From the NCBI GenBank assembly GCA_000702845.1, contig JNKK01000026.1:1-37266 (forward strand): DNA of 37,266 bases. The letters run 5' to 3'. Source of the stretch: Lachnospiraceae bacterium FE2018 (GTDB lineage Bacteria > Bacillota > Clostridia > Lachnospirales > Lachnospiraceae). Shown piece after piece: positions 14,743-24,599 of the stretch. The position numbers and the translations under genes were made by a program. Numbering within the stretch: position 1 is the first letter of the stretch; the number at the start of each line of letters is the position of its first letter. The notes under the pieces are model-generated. The model worked only from the letters and a program-made list of their open reading frames with translations. It was not told the origin of the DNA and searched no databases.

Positions 14743-16665
14743 TTATACGTCCAGTTCTGCGTCCTGGGCGTGTTCGTAGATAAATGCCTTGCGCGGGGGA
14801 ACCTGTGAACCCATCAGTGTTTCTGTCACCTCTGTCGCAAGACGTGCATCTTCAATTTCGACGCGCCGGAGTCTTCTGGTCTCCGGGTTCAGTGTTGTCT
14901 CCCACAGCTGTTCCGGATCCATTTCACCAAGTCCTTTGAAACGCTGTAAGGTAAACTTTGCGCCGCGGTGTTCTTTCCTGTATTTTTCCAGCGCCTTGTC
15001 GTCATACAGGTAGACGCCTTCACCGCGCGAAGGAACCGTTTTATAGAGCGGCGGCATGGCAATGTATACATGTCCCTCATAGATCAGTTCCGGAAGGAAC
15101 CGGTAAAACAGCGTCAGAAGCAATGTCGAGATATGGGCGCCGTCCACATCCGCATCGGCCATGATGATAATTTTATCGTAACGCAGTTTGCTGATATCAA
15201 AATCGTTGCCGTATCCTTCCGAAAATCCGCAGCCAAAGGCGTTGATCATAGACTTGATCTCAGCATTCGCAAGCACGCGGTCCATGCTCGCCTTTTCCAC
15301 ATTCAGGATTTTTCCGCGAATCGGAAGAATCGCCTGGTAGTTCCTGTCTCTGGCCGTTTTCGCGGAACCGCCGGCAGAATCTCCCTCGACGATAAAAATC
15401 TCACATTTCGAAGGATCCCGGCTGCCGCAGTTCGCCAGCTTTCCGTTAGAATCAAAAGAGTATTTCTGCTGAGAAAGGAGATTTGTCTTGATCTTCTCAG
15501 CATTTTTCCGGATCTTTGCCGCACGCTCCGCACAGGCAAGCACTTCTTTGAGCACATCCAGATTCCGGTCGAAGAAAAGAACCATCTCATCTCCGGTTAC
15601 TTTTCCGGCTGCGCGTGAGGCATCCGGGTTGTCCAGTTTTGTCTTGGTCTGCCCCTCGAAGCGCGGATCCGGATGCTTGACAGAGATGATCGCAGTCATG
15701 CCGTTCCGGATATCAACGCCGGTAAAATTGGAATCCTTATCCTTCAGAATTCCAAGTTCACGCGCATAGTTATTCATCACTGTCGTAAACTGTGTCTTAA
15801 AACCGGTGATATGCGTGCCGCCCTCAGAGTTGTAAATATTATTGCAGAATCCCAGAACCGTCTCCTGAAACTCCTTTACATACTGAAATGCGATCTCAAT
15901 CTCAATTCCTTCCGAACTGCCTTTCAGGAAAACAGGCTGATGAATCACCTCTTTATTTTTATTGATCTCTTTCACGAATCCGATGATGCCTTCCGGCTCG
16001 TGAAATTCTGTTACTTCCTCTTTTCCGTCCCTTCTGTCCGTAAACACGATTGTCAGTTCCGGGTTAAGATAGGTTGTCTCATGCAGACGGCTTTTCACTT
16101 CGTCGGATTTAAACCGTGTTTTCTCAAAGATCTCATCGTCCGGGAGAAAATTAACGGTCGTTCCTGTCGCGCGGGATTTTCCGATCACCGGAAGGAGACC
16201 CTTGTCCAGTTTTTCCACCGGCACGCCGCGCTCATAGCGGTCATGGTATATCTTACCGCCGCGGCTGATCCGTACATCCAGATATTTCGACAAAGCATTG
16301 ACAACGGAAGAACCTACGCCGTGAAGTCCGCCGCTTGTTTTATAGACTTCATTGTCGAATTTTCCGCCGGCATGCAGGGTTGTAAAAACCAGACGCTCTG
16401 CCGGCATACCCTTTTCGTGCATATCCACCGGAATACCGCGCCCGTCGTCTGATACCGTACAGGATCCGTCCGCCTCCAGAATCACTTCAATCCGTGAGCA
16501 GAATCCCGCGAGATGTTCGTCCACAGAATTGTCTACAATCTCGTAGATCAGATGATTCAGGCCTTTCCGGCCGGTACTTCCGATATACATACCCGGTCTG
16601 ACGCGGACTGCTTCCAGCCCTTCGAGAACCTGTATGCTTCCGGCACCGTAGTTTTCTTTTGCCAT
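14743..16665 (-). CDS. Type IIA DNA topoisomerase subunit B (GyrB/ParE)
   Basis: The ATPase subunit, 640 residues. GHKL ATPase motifs are EIVDNSVDEHLAG, DDGRGIPVDMHEK and TSGGLHGVGSSVVNALS. A transducer domain follows, with KTKLDNPDASRAA near the QTK position. The TOPRIM metal site is EGDSAGGSAK and MADADVDGAHI. The C-terminus holds LQRFKGLGEMDPEQLWETT. There is no large insertion, which fits Firmicute enzymes. AGGAG lies 10 nt before the ATG, and the HAD gene stop is 21 nt upstream, so glmS-HAD-B-A may be one transcript. The A subunit follows after 86 nt. Confidence 0.94.
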   Translation of the reverse strand: MAKENYGAGSIQVLEGLEAVRVRPGMYIGSTGRKGLNHLIYEIVDNSVDEHLAGFCSRIEVILEADGSCTVSDDGRGIPVDMHEKGMPAERLVFTTLHAGGKFDNEVYKTSGGLHGVGSSVVNALSKYLDVRISRGGKIYHDRYERGVPVEKLDKGLLPVIGKSRATGTTVNFLPDDEIFEKTRFKSDEVKSRLHETTYLNPELTIVFTDRRDGKEEVTEFHEPEGIIGFVKEINKNKEVIHQPVFLKGSSEGIEIEIAFQYVKEFQETVLGFCNNIYNSEGGTHITGFKTQFTTVMNNYARELGILKDKDSNFTGVDIRNGMTAIISVKHPDPRFEGQTKTKLDNPDASRAAGKVTGDEMVLFFDRNLDVLKEVLACAERAAKIRKNAEKIKTNLLSQQKYSFDSNGKLANCGSRDPSKCEIFIVEGDSAGGSAKTARDRNYQAILPIRGKILNVEKASMDRVLANAEIKSMINAFGCGFSEGYGNDFDISKLRYDKIIIMADADVDGAHISTLLLTLFYRFLPELIYEGHVYIAMPPLYKTVPSRGEGVYLYDDKALEKYRKEHRGAKFTLQRFKGLGEMDPEQLWETTLNPETRRLRRVEIEDARLATEVTETLMGSQVPPRKAFIYEHAQDAELDV

Positions 16666-16686
16666 GTAAGATTAACTCCTATTAAT

Positions 16687-17349
16687 TCACAATAACTCTG
16701 CAAAGGAATGAATGACACAGTCCGCTTCTTTCCGGATCTGTTCCTGCTGTGAGTATCCCGGTTCAAGAATTCCAACCGTAAAAAAGCCCGCTTTTACAGC
16801 GGTATGTACCCCTTCGATAATATCCTCATATACCACACACGCATGCGGCGCACAGCCTGTTTCTTCTGCACAGGCCAGATAAATATCGGGATGTTCTTTT
16901 GTTTTGCCGACATCTGCCACCGTAACAATTCTGCGGATATACCGGAGCAAATTTGTCCGCTCACAGGCTGCATACACTGATTTGTAAGCGGAAGATGTAG
17001 CGATTGTAATCGGGATTCCCCGGGCATGCAGAGCTTTTACATATTCAAGCGCATAAGGCTTCAGCGGGATATCGTCTCTATAGTGACAGAACGACATCTC
17101 CTCCCATTCGGCCATCAGATCTTCCGGCGTATCGCTGAGATCAAATCTGGCGATCGTATAATGCGCCGCATCCAGTGCGCCGAGCGGTGTCACCGCGTCC
17201 TGATAATCAGAGGGAAGTGCGATTCCGCGTTTTGCCAGAAACTCAACATCAATCTGACTCCACATTCCCATAGAATCCAGCAAGGTGCCGTCCAGATCAA
17301 AGATGGCACCCTGCATTGTATTCAGTCGTTCAAATTTCTGTGATTTCAA
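16687..17349 (-). CDS. HAD-superfamily phosphatase (beta-phosphoglucomutase-like)
   Basis: Haloacid-dehalogenase-like hydrolases use an aspartate nucleophile for phosphoryl transfer. Motif I is IFDLDGTLLDSMG, motif II TIATSSAYKS, motif III/IV a lysine in GKTKEHPDIYLACAEETG and VYEDIIEGVHTAVKAG. A helical cap follows motif I, typical of subclass I (PGMB/Gph group). The substrate is unknown. The start is TTG at 17349 with AGGAA about 6 nt upstream; the first ATG, 11 codons later, has no binding site. It lies 17 nt after glmS, so a sugar-phosphate housekeeping role is plausible but not shown. Confidence 0.87.
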   Translation of the reverse strand: MKSQKFERLNTMQGAIFDLDGTLLDSMGMWSQIDVEFLAKRGIALPSDYQDAVTPLGALDAAHYTIARFDLSDTPEDLMAEWEEMSFCHYRDDIPLKPYALEYVKALHARGIPITIATSSAYKSVYAACERTNLLRYIRRIVTVADVGKTKEHPDIYLACAEETGCAPHACVVYEDIIEGVHTAVKAGFFTVGILEPGYSQQEQIRKEADCVIHSFAELL

Positions 17350-17366
17350 AACAATTCCTGTCCTGT

Positions 17367-19235
17367 TTATTCAACCGTAACACTCTTCGCCAGATTACGT
17401 GGTTTATCCACGTCCAGTCCACGCGCCACACTGAGATAATATCCCATCAGCTGCAGCGGAATCACCGCAAGTGAAGCGGCAAAATGCTCGTCTGTCTTCG
17501 GAATATAAACAGTGAAGTCAGCGGTATCTTCCACTGAATAATTTCCGTATGTCGTCAGTCCCATCAGATAAGCACCGCGGCTCTTGCACTCGACCATGTT
17601 GGATACGGTTTTTTCATACAGTTCCTTCTGGGTCAGAACACCAATAACAAGTGTGCCGTCCTCAATAAGACTGATTGTACCGTGCTTCAGCTCGCCTGCC
17701 GCATATGCTTCACTGTGAATATAGGAAATTTCCTTGATCTTCAAACTGCCTTCCATGCAGATCGCATAGTCAATGCCGCGGCCGACAAAGAAGATATCAT
17801 TTTCATTGGCAAACTTGGCGGCAAACCACTGGATCCGCTCTTTGTCATTAAATACGCGGCTGATCTTATCCGGAATGGTCAGAAGTTCTGCCAGCATCTC
17901 TTCATATTTTTCCCGTGCAAGCGTTCCCTTGGCCAGACCGAACTGCAGTGCAAGTGTATAGCATGCAGCGAGCTGTGCGGAATAAGCCTTGGTTGTGGCA
18001 ACCGAGATTTCAGGGCCTGCAACAGTATAGAACACATTGTCCGCTTCTCTCGCGATGCTGCTGCCCACGACGTTGACAATTGCCAGCGTTTTGATGCCGA
18101 GTTCTTTGGACTCACGCAGTGCCGCAAGCGTATCAGCCGTCTCACCGGACTGACTGATTACGATGACAAGACCGTTCGGATCCAGAATCGGCTTTCTGTA
18201 ACGGAATTCCGATGCCAGTTCCACACGGACCGGAATTCTGGAGAGATCTTCAATTGCGTACTGTGCGTCCATGCCGACATGATACGCAGATCCGCAGGCA
18301 ACGATATAGATCTGTGAAACAGCGCGGATATCGTCATCTGTCAGGCCGACTTCGCTGAGATCTATGATGCCGTCATGAATCACGGAATGAATGGTATCAC
18401 TGACTGCCTTGGGCTGTTCGTGAATTTCTTTCATCATGAAATGCTCAAATCCGCCCTTTTCAGCTGCTTCCGTATCCCACATGATCTCAGTCAGTTCTTT
18501 CTCAACAACATCACCGTTCAGATCATAGAAAACAGCCTCACCTGCAGTGAGCTTGCCCATCTCCAGGTTATCAATATAATAAACGCTTCTGGTATAGTTC
18601 AGAATTGCCGGGACGTCAGAAGCAACAAAAGTCTCCTGATCACCGAGTCCGATGATCATCGGGCTGTCTTTACGCGCCACATAAATTTCACCCGGGTGAT
18701 CCTTGAACATCAGCGCAAGCGCATAAGAGCCGCGCACACGCACCATTGTTTTTGCAATGGCATCGATCGGTCCGATCTGATATTTTTTGTAATAGTAATC
18801 AACCAGTTTAATGACGACTTCTGTATCCGTATCGCTGTAGAAGGTATATCCCTGCTTAGAGAGCTTATCAGTCAGTTCCTGATAATTCTCGATAATACCA
18901 TTGTGAACACCGACTACCTCGGATTCCACCGCGCCTGATCCGGAACCTGTGCAGTTTCCGCTGACATGCGGATGCGCGTTGGTTTTGCTCGGTTCCCCGT
19001 GTGTTGCCCAGCGCGTATGACCGATTCCGCAGTTACCCGGTATCGCTCTGCCCTCATCTGTCTTTTCCGACAGATTACGCAGTTTTCCTGTCGCTTTTAC
19101 AACTTCTGCCAGATGTTCTCCGTCGCGAATTGCAATACCTGCGGAATCATAACCGCGGTATTCGAGTTTGGAAAGTCCTTCTAAAAGAATCGGCGCCGCC
19201 TGCTGCGTTCCGATATATCCTACGATTCCACACAT
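17367..19235 (-). CDS. glmS: Glucosamine-6-phosphate synthase (isomerizing)
   Basis: GlmS makes glucosamine-6-phosphate from fructose-6-phosphate and glutamine, the first step to UDP-GlcNAc for peptidoglycan. Met is followed by the catalytic Cys of the class II glutamine amidotransferase (MCGIVGYIG, EYRGYDSAGIAI, GHTRWATHG). Two SIS sugar-isomerase domains follow, with ACGSAYHVGMDAQY, SQSGETADTLAALRE and GRGIDYAICMEGSLKIKEIS. The C-terminus DKPRNLAKSVTVE is standard. GGAGG lies 9 nt before the ATG. The leader is about 40 nt, too short for a glmS ribozyme, so control must be by the promoter or by another route. Confidence 0.97.
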   Translation of the reverse strand: MCGIVGYIGTQQAAPILLEGLSKLEYRGYDSAGIAIRDGEHLAEVVKATGKLRNLSEKTDEGRAIPGNCGIGHTRWATHGEPSKTNAHPHVSGNCTGSGSGAVESEVVGVHNGIIENYQELTDKLSKQGYTFYSDTDTEVVIKLVDYYYKKYQIGPIDAIAKTMVRVRGSYALALMFKDHPGEIYVARKDSPMIIGLGDQETFVASDVPAILNYTRSVYYIDNLEMGKLTAGEAVFYDLNGDVVEKELTEIMWDTEAAEKGGFEHFMMKEIHEQPKAVSDTIHSVIHDGIIDLSEVGLTDDDIRAVSQIYIVACGSAYHVGMDAQYAIEDLSRIPVRVELASEFRYRKPILDPNGLVIVISQSGETADTLAALRESKELGIKTLAIVNVVGSSIAREADNVFYTVAGPEISVATTKAYSAQLAACYTLALQFGLAKGTLAREKYEEMLAELLTIPDKISRVFNDKERIQWFAAKFANENDIFFVGRGIDYAICMEGSLKIKEISYIHSEAYAAGELKHGTISLIEDGTLVIGVLTQKELYEKTVSNMVECKSRGAYLMGLTTYGNYSVEDTADFTVYIPKTDEHFAASLAVIPLQLMGYYLSVARGLDVDKPRNLAKSVTVE

Positions 19236-19282
19236 TTTTTAATGCCTCCGTGTAAATCATTATAATCAGATTAACTTTTTAC

Positions 19283-19311
19283 ATCATACATGATAAATCT
19301 TTCACACGCAA
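19283..19311 (-). promoter_or_regulatory. Sigma-A promoter for glmS
   Basis: TTGCGT (19306-19311) and TATGAT (19283-19288) with a 17-nt spacer on the minus strand, about 48 bp upstream of the ATG. It begins only 20 bp after the stop of the upstream kinase. Confidence 0.75.
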
Positions 19312-19330
19312 TGATTTTTACATTTTGTTC

Positions 19331-21655
19331 TCACTCATGCGCGCTGATCAGACTCTCAAGGATTTCAAACAGCGTCTCTGCCTCAACCGGTTTGGAAAGG
19401 TGCGCGTTCAGACCTGCCTGCATACTGCGCTGCACATCCTCGTCAAATGCATTTGCCGTCAGAGCGATAATCGGAATTGTACGGGCATCCGGTCTGTCCA
19501 TCGCACGTATCACCCTGGTTGCCTCCAGCCCGTCCATCTCCGGCATGCGCATATCCATCAGAATCGCATCATAATACCCGGGATCACGGCTCTCAAACAT
19601 TTCCACTGCGATTCTGCCGTTTTCGGCCAGTTCCGCCTCGATCTCCCGCATAGACAGCACCATGATCATGATCTCTGCATTGACCGGCACATCTTCTGCA
19701 AGCAGCACCCGTCTTCCTTTCAGGTCTGCCGTCTTCTTTACAAGTGATTCATTTTTCCGCCGGAATGCTTCCCGGAATTCATCCATCACACTGCCGGCAA
19801 ACAGCGGTTTTGAAACAAAAGAATCAACCCCCGCTTTCTTTGCGTCATCTGCAATCTCATCCCAGTTGAAGGAGGTCAGAATAATGATCGGCGTGTCCTG
19901 TCCTACAAGCGACCGGATCTGTTTTGTAGTTTCCACGCCATCCATCTCGGGCATACGCCAGTCGATCAGAATGAGATTATAATCTTCTCGCCGGCCATGC
20001 CGGATTCTCACCTTGTCAATTCCTTCCCAGCCGGATTCTGCAGTCTCACAGTTGATTCCGATCTGACCGAGAACAATTTCCGCATGCTCCAGTGCGATCC
20101 TGTCATCATCAATCACCAGCACACTCAGTTCATGCGGATTCAGATCTCCATCAGCTGTTCCGGTGCTCTTCCGGTCAGATTCTCCCAGGGTCACGGTAAC
20201 AGTGAAGACAGATCCCACGCCCTTCTCGCTCTCCACTTCGATATGGCCGTTCATGAGTTCAACAAGACTTTTGGTAATCGGCATACCGAGTCCTGTACTT
20301 CCGTACCGGCTTGTAGAGGATGCATCTTCCTGCGAGAACGCGTCAAAAATATGCGGCAGATACTCCCTGCTCATACCGATGCCCGTGTCCCGGACGACAA
20401 ACCGTATTGTTGCTTTCCGGTCAAAACGCCTGTCTTCTTCAATCAGAAATGAGACATCTCCTCCCTCAGGTGTAAATTTCACAGCATTCCCGAGAATATT
20501 GATCAGCACCTGTTTTAATTTCATGACATCGCCGATGTAATAATCATCGATGTGTCCGTTTATTCTGCAGTCATAATGCAGTCCCTTATCCTGACACTGT
20601 CCGCTGATGATCGTGTTGACCTGTTCAAGTGCCCTGGCAAATGAAAACTCTTCATTTTTGATGTTCATGCGACCGGATTCAATGCGGCTCATGTCAAGAA
20701 TATCGTTGATGATTCCGAGAAGATGCTGTGCGGATGCACCGATTTTTTCCAGATACTCTTTGACTTTATCACTTGCCGACGGGTCGTTCATGGCGATATT
20801 GTTCAGCCCGATAATCGCGTTCATCGGCGTCCGGATTTCATGACTCATGTTGGAGAGAAAGGCTGTCTTCGCCTTGTTTGCCTGTTCCGCCGAAGAGAGG
20901 GCGTCCTTTAAGGCCTCGCGGCTTTCCGCCAGTTCGATTTTCTGATTTTTTTCTCTGGCAAGTGCCTCTTCAAGTTCCCGCTGATACTCTTCCTTTTCAT
21001 CTTCCACTACAAAGCTGTGAAGAAGACATGTTCCAAGCATATAACCCATTGCATAAAACGGAAGCAGCGGATAAAACACCTGTATGGCGATCATCAGCAC
21101 CATGGCGAACCCGTACAGGCAGATCGTCATATGCCGGTGCTTAACCGCCTTTTCCCGGGTCATGGAAGTGATCCGAAGTGTATAGACAGAAGTCAGCAGA
21201 AACAGAATGATCTGAACTGCGAGCGTGACATACCGCGCGCCTCCCGCGTGATAATTTCCTGCCGAGTCAAAGCTGAAAAGAATGGGACGGAAAAAATTAA
21301 CGACAACAGCCAGCACTTCAAACAACAAAAAGCACCGCCCCGTATTCTGCAGTATAATCCCGAATCTGTTTTTGTCGTCCAGATAAGAAACCACATACCG
21401 GGTCCAGAGCATGACTGCAGCTGCCATCGCGACAAAATGGATGGCAGTATCTGCGTACAGAATTCCTGTCATGCGGCGGGATTCCAGAATACCCCAGAGT
21501 AAATCAGTGATATAGTAGCACATGACGCCTGCCAGGAATCCCCGGTAGTTCTTCTGCGTTGCTGTAAGGGCGTTTTTATCTTTCGGCAAGAGAACATCTC
21601 TGTTGATGATCAGCAGAATAATGGCGGCCAGAATTCCGATAATTGAATATGTCAT
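19331..21655 (-). CDS. Hybrid histidine kinase with seven-helix membrane sensor (kinase 1)
   Basis: From ATG 21655 (774 residues; GGAGG 7 nt upstream, while the earlier ATG at 21718 lies inside the upstream gene). About seven hydrophobic helices occupy residues 1-216 with short loops, an integral-membrane sensor and not a periplasmic domain. A coiled coil (about 220-262) leads to HisKA with FLSNMSHEIRTPMNAI (His272). The HATPase carries N390, DTGIGM and GSTGLGMPI. Two receiver domains follow: SVLVIDDDR...ILIDWRMPEMDG (Asp565) and VLLAEDV...ILMDMRMPEMDG (Asp701). There is no HPt or DNA-binding domain, so a separate phosphotransfer partner is needed. It lies 53 nt after kinase 2 and is probably co-transcribed with it. 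Confidence 0.93.
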   Translation of the reverse strand: MTYSIIGILAAIILLIINRDVLLPKDKNALTATQKNYRGFLAGVMCYYITDLLWGILESRRMTGILYADTAIHFVAMAAAVMLWTRYVVSYLDDKNRFGIILQNTGRCFLLFEVLAVVVNFFRPILFSFDSAGNYHAGGARYVTLAVQIILFLLTSVYTLRITSMTREKAVKHRHMTICLYGFAMVLMIAIQVFYPLLPFYAMGYMLGTCLLHSFVVEDEKEEYQRELEEALAREKNQKIELAESREALKDALSSAEQANKAKTAFLSNMSHEIRTPMNAIIGLNNIAMNDPSASDKVKEYLEKIGASAQHLLGIINDILDMSRIESGRMNIKNEEFSFARALEQVNTIISGQCQDKGLHYDCRINGHIDDYYIGDVMKLKQVLINILGNAVKFTPEGGDVSFLIEEDRRFDRKATIRFVVRDTGIGMSREYLPHIFDAFSQEDASSTSRYGSTGLGMPITKSLVELMNGHIEVESEKGVGSVFTVTVTLGESDRKSTGTADGDLNPHELSVLVIDDDRIALEHAEIVLGQIGINCETAESGWEGIDKVRIRHGRREDYNLILIDWRMPEMDGVETTKQIRSLVGQDTPIIILTSFNWDEIADDAKKAGVDSFVSKPLFAGSVMDEFREAFRRKNESLVKKTADLKGRRVLLAEDVPVNAEIMIMVLSMREIEAELAENGRIAVEMFESRDPGYYDAILMDMRMPEMDGLEATRVIRAMDRPDARTIPIIALTANAFDEDVQRSMQAGLNAHLSKPVEAETLFEILESLISAHE

Positions 21656-21708
21656 AGTGATTCCTCCTGCACTGCAGAGCGGATATGTTCTCTGATGCTT
21701 CACGCATC

Positions 21709-24333
21709 TTATCCGCAAATCCTTTTCCGCAGTTCAACAGCCAGCTCGTCCGGATTAAACGGCTTGGCGATATGTCCGTTCATGCCTGATGCAAGAGATT
21801 CCTGAATATCTTCCTCATAGGCATTTGCACTCATAGCAATAATCGGAAGATTCCTGACATATGTGCCGGGAAGATTCCTGATCTTTCGGGTCGCTTCATA
21901 TCCGTTCATTACAGGCATCTGAATATCCATCAGAACAGCATCATAATAATGATCACCCATCTCAATGACCTTGCTGACTCCCTCCTGTCCGTTCACTGCC
22001 CGCTCCGTGATAATTCCATATTCCGACAGCACCATTGTGGCTATTTCGGCGTTGATATCATTGTCTTCCACAAGAAGAATTCTTTTTCCTGTCAGATCAA
22101 CAGATCCGGCGTTTAAGGCATCCTGTCCGGATCCAGGAGATTCCTCCTGCGGTTCCCAGTGCGGCAGTATCAAAGACACACTGAACTCGGATCCTTCGTT
22201 CAGCCTGCTCTGCACGGAGATTTCACCGCCCATGAGGTTTACCAGACGGTACGTGATGGCCATGCCGAGCCCTGTTCCCTGAATCTTATTAATCGTAGAG
22301 TTTGTTTCTCTGGAAAAACTCTCGAAAATATGCGGAAGGAAATCCTCACTCATACCGATTCCGGTGTCGCGCACCGAAAAGATGTACCGGCTTCTTCCAT
22401 CCGGGTATTCTTCTGTCTCTTCTGCTTTGATTTCAATTTTTCCGCCCGCAGGCGTATATTTGACGGCATTACCGGTGATATTGATCAAAATCTGCTCCAG
22501 GCGGACTTCATCGACAACAACATATGGATTACGAATGCCGGATACCTGATATGATATCTGCAATTGTTTCCGGTCTGCCTGTGATCTTGTCATATCAGCA
22601 ATTCCCTCAAAGATCTGCTTCAGATCACATTCATTTTCGTTGAGGCGCACTTTCCCGCTCTCAATCTTTGACATATCCAGAACATCATTGATCAGTGACA
22701 GCAGGTAGTGACTGGAATTTGAAATCTTGCCGAGCGCATCGCGCACCAGCTCCCGGTCCTCCATATGGTCCATTGCAATATTCGTATAGCCGATAATGGC
22801 ATTCATCGGTGTCCGGATATCATGGGACATGCTGGAAAGGAAATCACTCTTGGCTCTATTGCCTTTTTCGGCCTCGTCCCTTGCCTGCTCGAGAATTCTT
22901 CTGATTTCTTCTTCTTTCTCCTGCAGCTTTGTGATATCCTGCCTTGCTATTATAAACTCTGTCACATTTCCGTTCAGATCTCTGGACACCACAATAAAGT
23001 TGTAGGTAAACCATTCCTCCTCGCGAATCGGTGCATGCAGATTATAGGAAATTATGTTTTTCCCCTGGTTCATCTCTTCTGTCAGATGACCAAAGGAGAT
23101 CAGTTCTGCCGCTTCGTTCCGCTCATTCTCATTCGGAAACCGTTTTAAAAGATCTTCTGTAAAGAGATCATATGCGCCGTCGTACGGAATATCTCCCACC
23201 TTCGGCATTCCCTCTATGTAGTGGTATGTGCGCGTTGTGGCGTTAACAATTACAAAATTTTCAAACAGCTGGGACATTGCAAAATGAATATCATTCGAAT
23301 TTTTTGTCTCCTCCAGCAGCTTATTCTTCTGAACCAGAAAACGGACAAAGTAGAATACACCGGCGGCAAGAAACAGCAAAATCAGGGAGAACAGCAATAC
23401 CACACCGTTCATACCGGCATTCCGGACCATATCCTGATAGGCCTCGACCGGAAAGTTCATTACAAGTAAGAAATCCGAATCACTGTCGATATAAGATACA
23501 GTGCCGACTGTTTTATCTCCTTCGATCCGGTAACCGTACAGCGTATTGCTCCGCTGCGAGAATGCTTCTGTGACTTTCTGCTTATCTGCTTCCCCGGCAA
23601 AGGAGAATTTCTGGATCTCTTCTATAAAATTCGATGCACCCGGATCATTTCCGGTATTATAGATAATTGTTCCGTCCTGACTGCACAACAGCACATCACA
23701 TCTGTGTTCGAAAATGGTAATATCAATCAGCTCGTTAATATACGCCTCTCCATAGAATCCGACGGCAATCCCTGCGATTTCTCCATTCTGATAGACGGGA
23801 CTGTAGAAGCCGATCTGCCGCTCACTTGTAACTTTGGAATCCAGAATATAAGTCATACCTGTTTTTCCGCGGCTGCCCTCTTTGAAATATTCCCGCTCTG
23901 CCACATTCGCAGCGATAATCTTTGTACCGGTCGTATAGTCCCGCCCGTAAAGATCGATAAAGCGCAGATAATCGAATGCGAATCTGTTTTCGTAGGTTTT
24001 CAGAATCTGTGCAACCTTATTCACTTCTTCGGGATCAATCTGATCCTCCGAAGCCACATTCAGCTTTCCTGCATCGACTGAATGATTCTGAAAAGCTGTC
24101 TCAAGAACAATGGCAGAGGACTCAATGTAAGACAGGTTTTCCGAAAAAATATCACTGAGCAGCACCGCCTTTTGTTTCGCGATATCTGCTATATAGTTTT
24201 CATTCTGATGCGTGATTCTGACTGCATTTGCGCGATTAAAGAACACAAATGAAGCCAGAACTCCGACAATCAGTAAAAGGACACAGATCAAATTCTGTAT
24301 AGAATTCCTGCTTCCTGTTTTCGGTTGATTCAT
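21709..24333 (-). CDS. Hybrid histidine kinase with extracytoplasmic sensor and PAS (kinase 2)
   Basis: From ATG 24333 (874 residues; GGAGG 10 nt upstream; two earlier ATGs lack binding sites). A transmembrane helix at about 12-34 is followed by an extracytoplasmic domain (35-305). Its FYSPVYQNGEIAGIAVGFYG and SQDGTIIYNTG segments suggest a double Cache/PAS-like ligand sensor. A second helix lies at 308-332. A PAS-like cytoplasmic region (about 350-470) ends in IARQDITKLQEKEEEI. HisKA has FLSSMSHDIRTPMNAI (His504), the HATPase has DTGIGM and GTGLGMAI, and one receiver has VLMDIQMPVMNG (Asp803). The ligand is unknown. It is the promoter-proximal gene of the kinase 2-kinase 1 pair. Confidence 0.93.
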   Translation of the reverse strand: MNQPKTGSRNSIQNLICVLLLIVGVLASFVFFNRANAVRITHQNENYIADIAKQKAVLLSDIFSENLSYIESSAIVLETAFQNHSVDAGKLNVASEDQIDPEEVNKVAQILKTYENRFAFDYLRFIDLYGRDYTTGTKIIAANVAEREYFKEGSRGKTGMTYILDSKVTSERQIGFYSPVYQNGEIAGIAVGFYGEAYINELIDITIFEHRCDVLLCSQDGTIIYNTGNDPGASNFIEEIQKFSFAGEADKQKVTEAFSQRSNTLYGYRIEGDKTVGTVSYIDSDSDFLLVMNFPVEAYQDMVRNAGMNGVVLLFSLILLFLAAGVFYFVRFLVQKNKLLEETKNSNDIHFAMSQLFENFVIVNATTRTYHYIEGMPKVGDIPYDGAYDLFTEDLLKRFPNENERNEAAELISFGHLTEEMNQGKNIISYNLHAPIREEEWFTYNFIVVSRDLNGNVTEFIIARQDITKLQEKEEEIRRILEQARDEAEKGNRAKSDFLSSMSHDIRTPMNAIIGYTNIAMDHMEDRELVRDALGKISNSSHYLLSLINDVLDMSKIESGKVRLNENECDLKQIFEGIADMTRSQADRKQLQISYQVSGIRNPYVVVDEVRLEQILINITGNAVKYTPAGGKIEIKAEETEEYPDGRSRYIFSVRDTGIGMSEDFLPHIFESFSRETNSTINKIQGTGLGMAITYRLVNLMGGEISVQSRLNEGSEFSVSLILPHWEPQEESPGSGQDALNAGSVDLTGKRILLVEDNDINAEIATMVLSEYGIITERAVNGQEGVSKVIEMGDHYYDAVLMDIQMPVMNGYEATRKIRNLPGTYVRNLPIIAMSANAYEEDIQESLASGMNGHIAKPFNPDELAVELRKRICG

Positions 24334-24520
24334 AGACGGTTCTCCTCCGGATTCTCTAAAAAACTGATCTATGAGCTGCATCACCATAATGAAACATTTA
24401 TAATAACCCATATTTATCGTAACATTGAACGCGTCAAATTTCCATGCTTATGTGATGATTTTCAATGATCCGGGCGGGAGAATCAATGGTATTTTGGAGA
24501 TTTCAGCCGTTCTATAAGCC
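24334..24520 (-). promoter_or_regulatory. Intergenic region upstream of kinase 2
   Basis: This AT-rich region must hold the kinase 2 promoter. The best -35 is TTGACG at 24432-24437 (minus), but the -10 choice is unclear (AATATG at 17 nt, or TATTAT and TATAAA further down near 24400). I see no gene here. Confidence 0.35.
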
Positions 24521-24553
24521 AAAAGAGGCAGCCACTGTTTCTGTGGCTGCCTC
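24521..24553 (-). terminator. Strong terminator after the HTH-AbrB gene
   Basis: GAGGCAGCCAC (24525-24535) and GTGGCTGCCTC (24543-24553) form a perfect 11-bp stem with a 7-nt loop. On the minus strand it is followed by TTTT. It ends the ABC-exporter/regulator operon before the kinase 2 gene. Confidence 0.9.
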
Positions 24554-24599
24554 CTTGCAGGTCAGATATACTCTTTTGTGAACACTTCACAAGACCGTT

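Noticed and set aside
19236-19330. glmS ribozyme upstream of glmS
   Set aside because: The predicted leader is only about 40 nt and the whole gap is 95 bp. A glmS ribozyme needs about 150 nt and its conserved core is not seen.
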